From contig NZ_KV804998.1 in NCBI RefSeq assembly GCF_001811505.1, forward strand, positions 18,823 to 54,216: DNA of 35,394 bases. Direction: 5' to 3'. The notes below the pieces were generated by a model. The model was given only the letters and a program-made list of their open reading frames with translations. It searched no databases and was not told the origin of the DNA. Positions 17,169 to 26,405 of the stretch are shown here, in pieces (within the stretch, counting starts at the first letter, position 1; each line of letters starts with the position of its first letter). Both the position numbers and the translations under genes were made by a program. This DNA is from Streptococcus sp. HMSC034E03. Its GTDB lineage: Bacteria > Bacillota > Bacilli > Lactobacillales > Streptococcaceae.

Positions 17169-17831
17169 CTACCTCCTGTCCTTGCTATGCAAGACAACCA
17201 CATAGCCATCTGGGCAAGTCACTGACACTTCCCTATCTATATATTCGTTAGAAGCGTAAACTTTCTTAAAGAAAAAATTCTCCTCTGTCAGTTCATACTT
17301 GGCACCGAGTATTGTCAAACGACTATCCCTCACAGGCATAAAGGCCAAATAATCATAGTCCGAACGTGGTTCTAGCTGACTGGTCCCTTCTGGGCAATAG
17401 CTAATCAAATTTTGCCCATCCTCAATCTCTATTTGACGCATATAGGGCGCCAATTTAGGATTGCTAGGCAGAAAGACATTGGCCAGCATATGGTCGATGC
17501 GACCACCTAGGGCACCAAAAATGGTCACTCGAGCTTGAGGATCCTTTTCAAAAACCGTTAAAAGTGCTAATTCCAGATCCGTATCATCTTTTTCTGGCTG
17601 GGCTTGGACAAAGTGATGAGCACGCTTTTGAATCAACTGACGTTCTTCTACAGTCACAGAATCAAAATCCCCAACGGCTATAGTAAGAGGAAGTTCTTCC
17701 TCCAGTACCCAGAGTGAGCCACGGTCCACACCGACAAAGCAATCAAAATCTATCCTATAATGTCCACAGTCTCCACCAGCAAAAACTGCAACTTTAGTCC
17801 AGTTGTTTTCGGAGAGCTTGCACTCGTTCAT
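17169..17831 (-). CDS. thiN: Thiamine pyrophosphokinase
   Basis: Transfers pyrophosphate from ATP to thiamine, giving the cofactor TPP. Visible motifs: VAVFAGGD at the N-terminus, GVDRGSLW, the acidic AVGDFDSVT, EKDDTDLELAL, and GALGGRIDHMLAN, all as in the ThiN family. The start at 17831 (MNECKLS) has AAGGGAG 6 bases upstream and overlaps rpe by 38 bases; the enzyme core begins about 12 residues later, so a different start is possible. Length 220 aa. Confidence 0.92.
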   Translation of the reverse strand: MNECKLSENNWTKVAVFAGGDCGHYRIDFDCFVGVDRGSLWVLEEELPLTIAVGDFDSVTVEERQLIQKRAHHFVQAQPEKDDTDLELALLTVFEKDPQARVTIFGALGGRIDHMLANVFLPSNPKLAPYMRQIEIEDGQNLISYCPEGTSQLEPRSDYDYLAFMPVRDSRLTILGAKYELTEENFFFKKVYASNEYIDREVSVTCPDGYVVVLHSKDRR

Positions 17832-18450
17832 TGACATCTCCCTTAAAGACATAAGATCCTGCTACAAAAACTGTTGCACCAGCTTCCTTGGCTTGAGCAA
17901 TCGTTTTATCATCAATCCCGCCATCGACTTCAATTTCAAAGTTCAAATCTTTTTCCTCGCGAAGGGTCACCAACTCACGAATCTTATCCATGGTTTCTGG
18001 CAAAAAGGCTTGTCCACCAAATCCAGGGTTAACCGTCATGACCAAGACTTGATCAACTAAGTGAAGCACGTGCTTGATAACCTCAACAGGTGTTCCAGGA
18101 TTGATAACAACCGAAGGTTTAACACCGAGAGAACGAATCTTTTGAAGAGCGCCATGGATATGAGGTGTTGCCTCTACGTGAATGCTGATGATATCCGCCC
18201 CTGCACGCACAAAATCTTCTAGATGGTGTTCAGGATTAGAGACCATCAAGTGGCAATCAAAAACCATCTTGCTATGGGGGCGAAGGCTTTCGACCACACC
18301 TGCACCAAAGCTGATTTGTGGCACAAAGTGACCATCCATGATATCGATATGGGCATATTCTGCCCCAGTTTCTTCTAGGCGTTTAATTTCACGTTCAAAG
18401 TTGGCATAATCTGCTGCCAGAATTGACGGAGCAATCTTGTATTGAGACAT
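17794..18450 (-). CDS. rpe: Ribulose-phosphate 3-epimerase
   Basis: Interconverts ribulose 5-phosphate and xylulose 5-phosphate in the pentose phosphate pathway. The 218-aa TIM barrel shows KIAPSILAADYANFE, HIDIMDGHFVPQISFG, HLMVSNPEHH, VMTVNPGFGGQ and the C-terminal EVDGGI and VAGSYVF phosphate loops. Start at 18450 with AAGGAG; the longer frame to 18558 overlaps rsgA and is rejected. Follows rsgA by 10 bases. Confidence 0.97.
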   Translation of the reverse strand: MSQYKIAPSILAADYANFEREIKRLEETGAEYAHIDIMDGHFVPQISFGAGVVESLRPHSKMVFDCHLMVSNPEHHLEDFVRAGADIISIHVEATPHIHGALQKIRSLGVKPSVVINPGTPVEVIKHVLHLVDQVLVMTVNPGFGGQAFLPETMDKIRELVTLREEKDLNFEIEVDGGIDDKTIAQAKEAGATVFVAGSYVFKGDVNERVQALRKQLD

Positions 18451-18460
18451 AGGTTTCTCC

Positions 18461-19339
18461 TTATTTTGGTATTTTTTTGCTGACTTTTTTATAGGTTTCT
18501 CTACGATTTTCAATCTCACTGAGGAATTGCAAATAGTTGTCAAAACGGAAGGTAGCAATAATCCCCTCTTCTACTGCTGGTTTGACTGCGCAAGATGGCT
18601 CATGGGTATGAGTACAAGTACGGAACTTGCAGTCTCGGCTAACAGAAGCAATTTCTGGAAAGGCCTGATTAAGGTCTTCTGCTGTTGTCACTTCATAATC
18701 CAGCGATGAAAATCCTGGCGTGTCTGCGATTTTCCCACCATTGAGATTGTAAAAACTAACAGCTCGAGTAGTATGGCGACCACGACCCAGACTGTCTGAG
18801 ATTTCTCCTGTTTCGAGATTGAGGTCAGGTGCAATTTTATTAAGAAGGGTTGACTTCCCAACACCTGTTTGCCCCATAAAGACTGTAACCTTGCCTGTTA
18901 ACAAAGGAAGGAGTCCCTCTTTACTGGTCACAAAGTCGTAGCCGATATCACCATAAGTCTGTTCATAAAAATCCAGTTCTCCTCTATCTTCCAACAAATC
19001 CATTTTGGAAATATAGACGATGGGATGAATGCCCTTGTGCTCTAAAAGAACCAAGAAGCGATCCAGCAAGTTGCTATTAAAGTCAGGTTCTTTAACGGAC
19101 ATAATGACAACGGCTTGGTCAATATTGACAATGGGTGGACGAACCAGACTATTTTTTCGTTCGTGAATCTTGAGGATATAACCCTCGGAATTTTCCTCCG
19201 CAGAAAAATCTACCCAATCTCCAACATAGGGCGTATGGCCTTTTTTTCGAAAATTCCCACGAGCGCGTGTTTGATAAACCTGGTCCTCACTCTCCACATA
19301 GTAGAAGCCAGCCAAGGCTTTAATGATTTGTCCCTGCAT
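18461..19339 (-). CDS. rsgA: Ribosome small-subunit biogenesis GTPase RsgA
   Basis: Circularly permuted GTPase that checks late 30S maturation. The 292-aa protein has an N-terminal OB domain (about 1-65), GTPase motifs in permuted order: SKMD (G4), then GQTGVGKST (G1), and DTPG (G3), and a C-terminal zinc site [14 protein letters not shown] (Cys, Cys, His, Cys). Start at 19339 lies just after the rsmA stop; AAGGACAAGGAC upstream serves as ribosome site. Confidence 0.96.
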   Translation of the reverse strand: MQGQIIKALAGFYYVESEDQVYQTRARGNFRKKGHTPYVGDWVDFSAEENSEGYILKIHERKNSLVRPPIVNIDQAVVIMSVKEPDFNSNLLDRFLVLLEHKGIHPIVYISKMDLLEDRGELDFYEQTYGDIGYDFVTSKEGLLPLLTGKVTVFMGQTGVGKSTLLNKIAPDLNLETGEISDSLGRGRHTTRAVSFYNLNGGKIADTPGFSSLDYEVTTAEDLNQAFPEIASVSRDCKFRTCTHTHEPSCAVKPAVEEGIIATFRFDNYLQFLSEIENRRETYKKVSKKIPK

Positions 19340-19340
19340 C

Positions 19341-20213
19341 TTAGAGTCCTTGTCCTTTAAGCGCATCTGCTAGACTAGCAAATTCTTCTAAGCCAAGAGC
19401 TTCACCACGTATACTTGGTGACAAGCCTGCCTGGTCCAAAGCCTTGGTCAGCTTATCCTTGATTTCCTCAGTTTTCCCAAAGTAACCAGTCAAGTTGTTC
19501 CACAAGGTCTTGCGACGATGAGTGAAACTAGCCTTGGAAACCTTAAAGAAGAAGTTCTCATCTTCGACCGCAACCGCCGGTTCTGGACGGCGTACCATTT
19601 TCAGGATAGCTGAGTCCACATTTGGCGCTGGGACAAAGACTGTACGAGGCACGATAAAGGCAACCTTAGCTGTCATGTAATACTGAACTGCAATCGATAA
19701 ACTTCCGTATGCCTTGGTATTTGGTTGAGCAGAAATACGATCTGCCACTTCTTTTTGCATCATCACCACAAACTCACTAAAAGGAATGCCACTTTCAATC
19801 AAGTGCATGAGAATAGGAGTTGTGATATAGTAAGGCAAGTTAGCTACTACCTTAATTGGTAAGTCAGGATTTTTAAAATTTTGGATATGCTGGACCAAGT
19901 CAACCTTTAGAATATCTTCGTTAACTACGGTCACATTGTCAAAATCACGCAGGGTATCTGCTAGGATTGGCACCAAACGGTGGTCAATCTCAAAGGCCAT
20001 AACTTCTGCAGCACGCTCAGCCAAAAATTCCGTCAAGGCACCAATTCCTGGACCAATTTCAATAACATTGACCTGGTCATCAACTTCAGCCGTATCCACA
20101 ATTTTTTGGAGGATATTGGTATCGGTCAAGAAATTTTGCCCGAAGGATTTTTTAAAGGTGAAACCGTGACGCTCCAGTACTGCCTTGGTCACGCTATAAT
20201 CTGCAATTCTCAT
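19341..20213 (-). CDS. rsmA: 16S rRNA dimethyladenosine transferase RsmA (KsgA)
   Basis: Dimethylates two adjacent adenines near the 3' end of 16S rRNA (A1518, A1519). The 290-aa length fits. Motifs: [11 protein letters not shown], the SAM loop [16 protein letters not shown], and the catalytic [17 protein letters not shown] (NLPY). Follows the SseB-like gene by 30 bases. Loss of function gives kasugamycin resistance in many bacteria. Confidence 0.97.
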   Translation of the reverse strand: MRIADYSVTKAVLERHGFTFKKSFGQNFLTDTNILQKIVDTAEVDDQVNVIEIGPGIGALTEFLAERAAEVMAFEIDHRLVPILADTLRDFDNVTVVNEDILKVDLVQHIQNFKNPDLPIKVVANLPYYITTPILMHLIESGIPFSEFVVMMQKEVADRISAQPNTKAYGSLSIAVQYYMTAKVAFIVPRTVFVPAPNVDSAILKMVRRPEPAVAVEDENFFFKVSKASFTHRRKTLWNNLTGYFGKTEEIKDKLTKALDQAGLSPSIRGEALGLEEFASLADALKGQGL

Positions 20214-20243
20214 TTATTCTCTTTTCTAATATTAAAGAACTTT

Positions 20244-21670
20244 CTAATCTTGAGTTCTTCCTTCTTGTTCTTCACTAAGCTTTTGCATGTCTTTAAAAGC
20301 TGTTAGACTAACATAAGCACCTGCTTCATAGTATTCTGTTGGGTTTATGGCATAGTCAAAGCCTTCAATCATGCCTCCAGCTTCTTCAATCATGCCATTC
20401 CACTTTTCATCAAAGACCATTCTCAGACGTTTCCAATCAGTAAATACTGGAATTGAATTTCGTCCATCTTTTCCCTCTCTAACGGGAATATTAAAGTTAG
20501 CGTCTTTTTCCAAAACAAAGGAATTCCCTTCTGAATTATCCTCTGGGAATCCTGATGCTGCATCTAATGGAAGCAAGAATTTTGCTTTAGGCATAGCCAT
20601 AGAGAAGAACTTGTAGTAAAGCCCATAAACTATTTCTTGCTCTTCTGTAGTCGGTTGATCCATCTGTCCCATCAGGAGCATCCATCTTACCAGGTCAGGA
20701 TTCATGACAGGCACTTGTATTTCTGGCAAATCAGAAAAATCTGGTTTTTGAACCAAGGCTGAGGCACTGATACTAACTTCCTTGGAATTAAAGATTGCTC
20801 CCAAGGCACCATTTAAGTAAAAGGCTGTCCCAAGGAAATTCTCAATCCCTTTTTTATCTTCCGTATTTTCAATCAGTTTACAACTGAGTTTGGTCGGCTG
20901 TCAATGGTTTCCTGAAATTGGCGATACCAAGATGGTGTCAAAAGCATAATCATGGGATCAGTACACAGATAACCTTCCTCACCTCTATCATAAGTAGTTG
21001 AAAAGAGGTAAGGTTCGCCTGTTTTTTCTGAATAAACTGCATAAACTGCATCTGCTTCTAAGAGCTTATCCTTAACGATTTCCGCTAGACGTTCTAACTT
21101 GCGAGTGTTGGATTGGTAGCTTTCTTCGCTTTCAGTTTCCTGATTTTGACGGCATTTCCATAAAAAGAGACGTAAAATCTCTACGCTATCATCAAGACTA
21201 GCTGCCAAATAGTCTTCATTAGTCAATTGACCTTCTTGAATGGCTACAAAAGCACGATAAAGAGCATCTGAATAGCTAGATAATTTTTGCTCTTCCTCAA
21301 TACCTGAACTAAAGAGCACACTTCCTTTTTTCAGTTTATCCAAAGAAGGAATCCTATCAACCACTAGATGGGCAAGAACTTCATCAGTTAGACTATCTGC
21401 ATCCTTATTCTGACTGCTGAGTTTTTTAACCTCTACAGTACCAAGACTTTCCATTCCTTGGTCGGGATTGCAAAACTGCAACTGATCTCCAACCTTGAGA
21501 CTACCTTCTAGACTTCCAACAATCAATAATTGATTCGTTTCCTTCATCGGGAACAAATCTAGAACTCCAATACATGCATTGTTTTTAGATTCTTCTCTTT
21601 CTTTCTGTGCTTCACTTATTTCAGTTGCCTCTGCAGTTTCCGTCTTTTTTAAAAAATCAAAGATTCCCAT
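20244..21670 (-). pseudogene. SseB-like protein, apparently split by a 1-nt frameshift
   Basis: Two adjoining minus-strand frames look like one gene of about 470 codons. The first (20873-21670, 265 aa) starts MGIFDFLKKTE with RBS GAGGAAAA and ends at a TGA. The second frame is open from about 20899, carries no ATG, and joins smoothly (DSRP-KLSCKLIENTEDKKG) if one base is restored near the TTT at 20889-20891 (+ strand). Its C-terminal part resembles the SseB domain (MNPDLVRWM..., AKFLLPLD, IPVFTDWKRLRMVF, YAINPT). SseB-type proteins have no settled function. Alternatives are an assembly error or two genes with a non-ATG start (CTG or ATT) for the second. Confidence 0.65.
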
Positions 21671-21671
21671 A

Positions 21672-21797
21672 ACTTTTCCTCATTAACTCCACACAAGGCT
21701 AATCCCGTGGAGCACTTTTCTAATGCTTGCTATCAAGCCTGATTAAACCGTATATGCTTACTTCTATTGTATCATATTCCCCCTACATTTTGGGGGA
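21672..21797 (-). promoter_or_regulatory. Promoter and structured leader of the SseB-like gene
   Basis: The 130-base gap after rnmV holds, on the minus strand, a CCCCC/GGGGG hairpin (21779-21796) without a T-run, an extended -10 TGaTACAAT (21766-21771), and a leader of about 88 bases with a CTCCAC/GTGGAG stem. No known riboswitch is recognised. Confidence 0.5.
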
Positions 21798-21802
21798 GTT
21801 TC

Positions 21803-22366
21803 TCAATCCTCATAAGATTTCATGGCATCTTCAACTTCAGCTAAACTGATGCCAAATAATTCTAAACGCTTGAGAAGTTGTTTCCCATTGGAATAACCAA
21901 TACGTAGACTCTCTCCTAGATATTCTCTGCGTTTTCGGCTATCTGCGCCTGCTAGAAAACCAAGACGAATCAAGTCACTACGGCTAATGTCAAAGTCGCT
22001 TTCTGCTTCAAATTGCTCTGTGACTTGTTCCAGCGCTGTTTTCAGATCTTCATAACTGGCATGTTCGATTCCTAGGGAACGTCCTTTGGTCTTGGACTTC
22101 GGCACTGCCTCATCACGTTTGAGAAAGGCGTGTTGAACTGTTGGAACAGCCGTCATAATCATCCGGCGAATGCGTTCCCCATTAAAGTCAGGATCTGTAA
22201 AGACAATCACCCCATGACGTTGGTGTAGACGTTGGATTCGTTCAAGATCTTGCTCATTGATAGCAGAGCCACGAGTCTCATAGGTCTCCACATCAAAATA
22301 ACGTTTAAGATTGGCCGTATCATCACGCCCTTCGACTACGATGACTTGGGAAATTTTCTTTTTCAT
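21803..22366 (-). CDS. rnmV: Ribonuclease M5
   Basis: Matures 5S rRNA in Firmicutes. The 187-aa protein has an N-terminal TOPRIM domain with VIVVEGRDDTANLKRYF (catalytic Glu) and VIVFTDPDFNGERIR (acidic DxD), then KGRSLGIEHASYEDL and a C-terminal helical domain. Start overlaps the tatD stop by 4 bases (ATGA). The pair tatD-rnmV next to rsmA is typical of Gram-positive genomes. Confidence 0.95.
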   Translation of the reverse strand: MKKKISQVIVVEGRDDTANLKRYFDVETYETRGSAINEQDLERIQRLHQRHGVIVFTDPDFNGERIRRMIMTAVPTVQHAFLKRDEAVPKSKTKGRSLGIEHASYEDLKTALEQVTEQFEAESDFDISRSDLIRLGFLAGADSRKRREYLGESLRIGYSNGKQLLKRLELFGISLAEVEDAMKSYED

Positions 22367-23142
22367 AATTTACTTCCCAGTCCAAAAATTCGTTCCGCAT
22401 TTGCACTTGTCGCAGCAGCTAATTCTTCTGTTGTCATGCCACGTAAGTCAGCAATAAAGTCCACTACATAGCGCGTGTAAGCTGTCTTGTTTTCGCGACC
22501 ACGCTTGGGAACGGGTGCCAAGTAAGGCGCATCTGTCTCTACCAAAATCTTATCCAAAGGTAACTCTTTAGCAGCTTCCTGAATGTCTGTCGCTTTTTTA
22601 AAGGTCACCACTCCAGAAAAGGAAATAGTCATACCAAGCTCCAGAAACTTCTCCGCCCACTCCAGAGAACCTGAGAATGAGTGCATGATGCCACCACGGG
22701 GACCAACTCCCTCACTCTTGATAATCTCATAGGTATCTTCTAGCGCATCACGGGTATGAACCACAAAAGGCAAGTCCAGTTCCTTAGATAGCTGAATCTG
22801 ACGACGAAAAACCTTTTCTTGAACTTCCTTAGATGCCGTCATCCAGTGGTAGTCCAAACCAATCTCCCCCAAGGCAATCACTTTAGGATGTTTGAGCTTG
22901 TCCAACAGGTATTTCTCAACGTCTTCTGTATAAGTCCCTGCTTCTGTCGGATGCCAACCAATCGTCGCATAAAGTTGGTCATATTCTTCCACCAATTCCA
23001 AGGCACGCTCAATAGTCGGTTTGTCAAAACCAACAATATTCATCCGAGTCACACCCATTTCAGCTGCTAAGGCTATTTCTTCTGCTTCTCTTCCTGAAAA
23101 TTCTTCCACATTCAAGTGGGTATGTGTATCAAAAATATCCAA
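22363..23142 (-). CDS. tatD: TatD family metal-dependent DNase
   Basis: Metal-dependent hydrolase of the amidohydrolase fold, 259 aa. Motifs: FDTHTHLN with the two metal His, GEIGLDYHW with the bridging Glu, VVHTRDA, MHSFSG and the late ETDAPYLAP with the metal Asp. The start codon is TTG (23142) with AGAAGGAA 9 bases upstream; no ATG lies nearby. It is the last chromosomal gene before the integrated element, whose attachment repeat is 110 bases upstream of this start. Confidence 0.93.
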   Translation of the reverse strand: MDIFDTHTHLNVEEFSGREAEEIALAAEMGVTRMNIVGFDKPTIERALELVEEYDQLYATIGWHPTEAGTYTEDVEKYLLDKLKHPKVIALGEIGLDYHWMTASKEVQEKVFRRQIQLSKELDLPFVVHTRDALEDTYEIIKSEGVGPRGGIMHSFSGSLEWAEKFLELGMTISFSGVVTFKKATDIQEAAKELPLDKILVETDAPYLAPVPKRGRENKTAYTRYVVDFIADLRGMTTEELAAATSANAERIFGLGSKL

Positions 23143-23252
23143 ACTATATTTCCTTCTCTTTCCTCAATGTTCCTTAACTACCAAATGAAAAGACTTTCTC
23201 TCTTCTATACTTCCCTATATTTCCCCTAGTTTCTATTCACTTTGGTTAGTAC

Positions 23253-23271
23253 TTGGTTAGTTCTATGGTTA
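23253..23271. repeat. Attachment site repeat (left, att)
   Basis: TTGGTTAGTTCTATGGTTA, identical over 19 bp to 29022-29040 in the same orientation. It is 4 bases past the integrase stop. A partial extra copy (TTGGTTAGT) sits just before it at 23242-23250. Confidence 0.88.
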
Positions 23272-23275
23272 GCAT

Positions 23276-24415
23276 CTACAGATGAATTTGATTAAGTTTC
23301 TCTCTCAATTCATCTTGTATATTTTTTGTTACATGACTATAGATCCTTAAAGTGATAGATTCATCTCTATGTCCAACTCGCTCCATAATAGCCTTTATGG
23401 GTATCCCTAGTTCAGCCAATAAACTAATATGCGAATGTCTAAGCATGTGAATATTATAGGATCTGTGCCCACCCAACACTACTTCACAAATACTTTTGAT
23501 AAATCTATATAACAAAGGCTGTCTCATAATGTTACCTTGCTCAGTCACAAAGATGAACTCCTCATCAAAACAGTTACTACGAAAGTACTCGATAATATCC
23601 AAGCAACGTTCACTTAGTACTATCGTCCTGACAGAACCTACTGTTTTCGTTGTCTGTAAGATTCTCTCATCATATCCATGAGCAACATAATCTATTGTAT
23701 GATCAATTGTTAAAAGATTCGCTTTGAAGTTTACATCTTGATAGCGAACCCCTATAAACTCTGCAAAACGAAGACCAGTTAAAAAGATAAATTCCATTGC
23801 CAAAGCATAACGCTTATCTTTATTGTGACTTTCACAATACGATAAAACCTGTCCTAGTTCCTCTCTACTAATGAAATTATCCTTTGCTTTTTGCAACTTC
23901 TCATAGTCCGCTTTCTGCTTCGGAATTACCACCCCTTTAACTGGTGAGTCAGAAATATATCCGACCTTTACAGCATAATCAAAGATAGCATTCAAGTATA
24001 TTTTTCGATTTTTTCTTGTTGAATTTTGAACATTCAAATTCATTAGATATGTTTGAACTAGCTGAGTGGTGTAATCTGATATTCTCAAATTTCCTACTGC
24101 TCCCATGAAAAGCTCTAAACTTTTCATCTCACTTCTATAACTAGAAGATTTTATCTCACTGGAACGAATCGTTTTCCATTCTTCCAATAGTTGACTAAAA
24201 ATCATTTCTTCTAGCTGTTTCTTTTCAACTTCCTCTTTTGTAGGGGCGGTTAGAAGTTTTTCGATTTTTAGCGCTAAACGACGTTTTGCTTCTGCTTGAG
24301 AAACTCTAGATTTTGATTTTAGAGTCACAGAGACTTGCTTCCACTTTCCCTCTCGTTCATGATAGAATTTTTCATAATAACGGTATTTCCCATTATCCAA
24401 TTCTTTAAAAAACAT
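23276..24415 (-). CDS. int: Tyrosine recombinase (integrase)
   Basis: Catalyses integration and excision between the 19-bp sites. The 379-aa protein has an N-terminal AP2-like arm-binding part (YRYYEKFYHEREGKWKQVSVTL), a SAM-like core-binding domain (about 70-155) and the catalytic domain: Arg in TGLRFAEF, HMLRHSHISLLAELG (HxxR), GHRDESITLRIYSH with His and the nucleophile Tyr. All key residues are present, so it looks active. RBS AAGGAGGAG. The stop codon lies 4 bases inside the attachment site, the usual place for an integrase. Confidence 0.96.
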   Translation of the reverse strand: MFFKELDNGKYRYYEKFYHEREGKWKQVSVTLKSKSRVSQAEAKRRLALKIEKLLTAPTKEEVEKKQLEEMIFSQLLEEWKTIRSSEIKSSSYRSEMKSLELFMGAVGNLRISDYTTQLVQTYLMNLNVQNSTRKNRKIYLNAIFDYAVKVGYISDSPVKGVVIPKQKADYEKLQKAKDNFISREELGQVLSYCESHNKDKRYALAMEFIFLTGLRFAEFIGVRYQDVNFKANLLTIDHTIDYVAHGYDERILQTTKTVGSVRTIVLSERCLDIIEYFRSNCFDEEFIFVTEQGNIMRQPLLYRFIKSICEVVLGGHRSYNIHMLRHSHISLLAELGIPIKAIMERVGHRDESITLRIYSHVTKNIQDELREKLNQIHL

Positions 24416-24477
24416 TTCTCCTCCTTGTACTTTTAAAGCAAAGGAAAGCTATGTAGCATAGCTTAATTATAACACAA

Positions 24478-24687
24478 CTACATAGCTTCCTCATATTTCT
24501 TTTGTTTATACTGCAAAAATTCCTTATAGCCTTCAACATCAATATAGACCCTCTTATGAGAAGGCTTTAAAATGTATCCTTGGAATTTTTCATTTCTCCG
24601 CATTTCTGTTAGATCATTGTTTAAGGTTTTTAACGGAACATCAAATAATTCCGTAATCCCTCTCTTGCTTTTATATATATTTTCCAT
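24478..24687 (-). CDS. Excisionase-like small DNA-binding protein
   Basis: A 69-aa basic protein directly upstream of the integrase (gap of 62 bases, same strand). The pattern KRGITELFDVPLKTLNNDLTEMRR, then YILKPSHKRVYIDVEGYKEFLQYKQ, fits a winged helix of the Xis/MerR type (helix-turn-helix followed by a wing and a final helix). RBS AGGAG. It would set the direction of recombination; it could instead regulate rep or int. Confidence 0.7.
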   Translation of the reverse strand: MENIYKSKRGITELFDVPLKTLNNDLTEMRRNEKFQGYILKPSHKRVYIDVEGYKEFLQYKQKKYEEAM

Positions 24688-24738
24688 AAAATTCTCCTAT
24701 TTTGATATAATAGGGATGGTAAAAGGCATTTTCTTTTA

Positions 24739-25590
24739 TTACCTACTTAGCTTGTCAGTTGCTCCTCTAAAAGTATCTGACAGGCTGTTTATATTATCGT
24801 AAAACTCCGTAGTATATTCTTTTACACCATGAGGAGTTTCATGTTTTGTGGTACGTGAAAATGTCGGAGGACTGTTAATTTTATAAGTTTCCATAAGCTC
24901 ACCCTTTGTTGTTGTAATTTCCAAAGGCTTTTCAATTCCTCTGCTTGTACGATAAATTCGAATTCCTTTTGGATACATGTATAAACGAGCTCCTTTTACA
25001 ATGGATTTGTTTTGTGAATCCTCATCACCTATCTGCAAATTAGATAAATAAGCAATCAAATAATTCCCAACCCTGTCAGCTATCCTTAACCTTTTGGTCT
25101 TGGTAAAACCTTGACCCCACATATTAGCAAGGTCATTGTTAGCAATTGTTAGCTCTGAATCATTCTTTAATAACACATGTAAATGCCACCTTCCACTAGC
25201 TTGTGGTTCAATGACCGTAATGTAATCAACCTTTCCAAACTGATTACGAATGCGACGAATGAACGCTTTGAAATCCATGTAAACAATTGCTGGCTCGGTA
25301 ATATGGTCTCGATAAGTCAACGTTATCCATAACTGGTTGATACCTCCCGTAAAATTATGAGCTACTAGACGACGTAGTTTTTTCATAGTCTGTTTAGTAG
25401 ACTTCAAATTATCGAGTCGTGTACTACTAGAAGTATCCATGTTATGTATTTCGCCTGTTTCCAAGTTTACATAGCGTTTCCCTTCAATAACTTTTATAAC
25501 TTGCTCTTGTTGACCGTTCGCGGTTGTCATTTCGATCGTATTACCATAAACGTAACTTTTCACAATTTTACTAAGTTCTATTTGCTTCAT
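24739..25590 (-). CDS. rep: HUH-endonuclease rolling-circle replication initiator (Rep)
   Basis: Nicks an origin and starts rolling-circle replication of the excised circle. The 283-aa protein shows the three Rep motifs in order: motif I LWITLTYRD (87-95), motif II GRWHLHVLL with His136 and His138 (HUH metal pair), and motif III NYLIAYLSN with Tyr177 and Tyr181, giving two candidate catalytic tyrosines. This layout resembles the replication-associated proteins of phage gene II/ORF2 type and small streptococcal elements. The ribosome site is weak. The hairpins just upstream (25629-25771) are the likely target. Rep could also serve as the relaxase for transfer. Confidence 0.85.
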   Translation of the reverse strand: MKQIELSKIVKSYVYGNTIEMTTANGQQEQVIKVIEGKRYVNLETGEIHNMDTSSSTRLDNLKSTKQTMKKLRRLVAHNFTGGINQLWITLTYRDHITEPAIVYMDFKAFIRRIRNQFGKVDYITVIEPQASGRWHLHVLLKNDSELTIANNDLANMWGQGFTKTKRLRIADRVGNYLIAYLSNLQIGDEDSQNKSIVKGARLYMYPKGIRIYRTSRGIEKPLEITTTKGELMETYKINSPPTFSRTTKHETPHGVKEYTTEFYDNINSLSDTFRGATDKLSR

Positions 25591-25628
25591 ACTCTATACC
25601 TATAAAAATATGCTTTGCGCTTTTGTGT

Positions 25629-25651
25629 GACGCTTATCAAGTTAAGGCGTC
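25629..25651. other. Hairpin A of the candidate replication origin
   Basis: Arms GACGC (25629-25633) and GCGTC (25647-25651), extended inside by TTA/TAA with a one-base bulge; it lies 38 bases upstream of the rep start codon. Confidence 0.5.
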
Positions 25652-25719
25652 GTACTATCGATGATTAAATTCAGATTTATTCCATGATTTATTGACAATA
25701 GGGACCCTAAGATTATAAA

Positions 25720-25771
25720 ACTGATTGTGTCGGCGCGGCGAACAAAGTTCGACCGCACCGCCCCAACCAGT
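25720..25771. other. GC-rich 52-nt cruciform, candidate rolling-circle origin (dso or sso)
   Basis: Nested arms: ACTG/CAGT (25720-25723 with 25768-25771), TTG/CAA, then CGG/CCG, GCGG/CCGC (25735-25738 with 25753-25756), and CGAAC/GTTCG (25739-25743 with 25747-25751) closing on an AAA loop. The central part is strongly GC-rich in a region that is otherwise AT-rich. It lies in the non-coding gap upstream of rep. Confidence 0.65.
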
Positions 25772-25827
25772 CTAATCTATCTTAACCTATAGCCAATAAA
25801 CTTTCACGGCATAAAGAATTTAACCAT

Positions 25828-26394
25828 CTAAGACCACGGATGTTTCAACTTGAACAACGCCCCTTTAATCGTTCGTTTATCTGATTCATTACATATGATG
25901 AATACTAGATAGCGTAACCCATGCTTTACATATAGATCAGCGAGACCATGAAGAGCATATTTGTGCAAATAAAAAATCCAAGTATCCTGTATTCGTAATA
26001 GAACTTCTGGGGGTAGCTCTCCAAAAACTTGAAACCGGAAAACTACACACCTAGCTTCAAATTCTCGAATCCCATGGTTATCAATTGCACATAAAGGAAC
26101 TCTTTCATCTGCTACATGCACTCTCTGAATTGACTTACTCCCATCAGCTTGATCAACTTCCTGCTCCTCATAAATCGGAGATAGCTTATATGCAAACTGA
26201 TTTTCCTGAATATTTTCTTTCACTAATTCTACCAATACATTTTGCGTAGAAGCTAGAAATCTATTCCAGTTTTTTTGATTTTCTTCTATCTGGACTTTCA
26301 TCTGGTACTCCTCAAGTTTTCTACTAAAAAGATGATAAACTTCCTTAGCACCTTCAAAAATCTTCATAGGTAATTCTTCGATAATCGATGGCAT
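25828..26394 (-). CDS. Element protein of unknown function (188 aa)
   Basis: Not recognised. The N-terminal third is helical and charged (FEGAKEVYHLFSRKLEEYQMK...), the middle has a DQADGSKSIQRVHVADERV segment and the last third is rich in aromatic and hydrophobic residues (TWIFYLHKYALHGLADLYV, LRYLVFIIC) without a clean membrane helix. RBS AAGGAGG. It lies between the candidate origin and a second small gene, 11 bases apart from that gene, so the two are probably co-translated and may serve replication or DNA processing. Confidence 0.7.
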   Translation of the reverse strand: MPSIIEELPMKIFEGAKEVYHLFSRKLEEYQMKVQIEENQKNWNRFLASTQNVLVELVKENIQENQFAYKLSPIYEEQEVDQADGSKSIQRVHVADERVPLCAIDNHGIREFEARCVVFRFQVFGELPPEVLLRIQDTWIFYLHKYALHGLADLYVKHGLRYLVFIICNESDKRTIKGALFKLKHPWS

Positions 26395-26405
26395 ATTTGC
26401 CTCCT

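Noticed and set aside
21672..21765. Riboswitch or T-box in the leader of the SseB-like gene
   Set aside because: There are stems, but no T-box sequence, specifier layout or known aptamer core, and the gene function does not suggest one.
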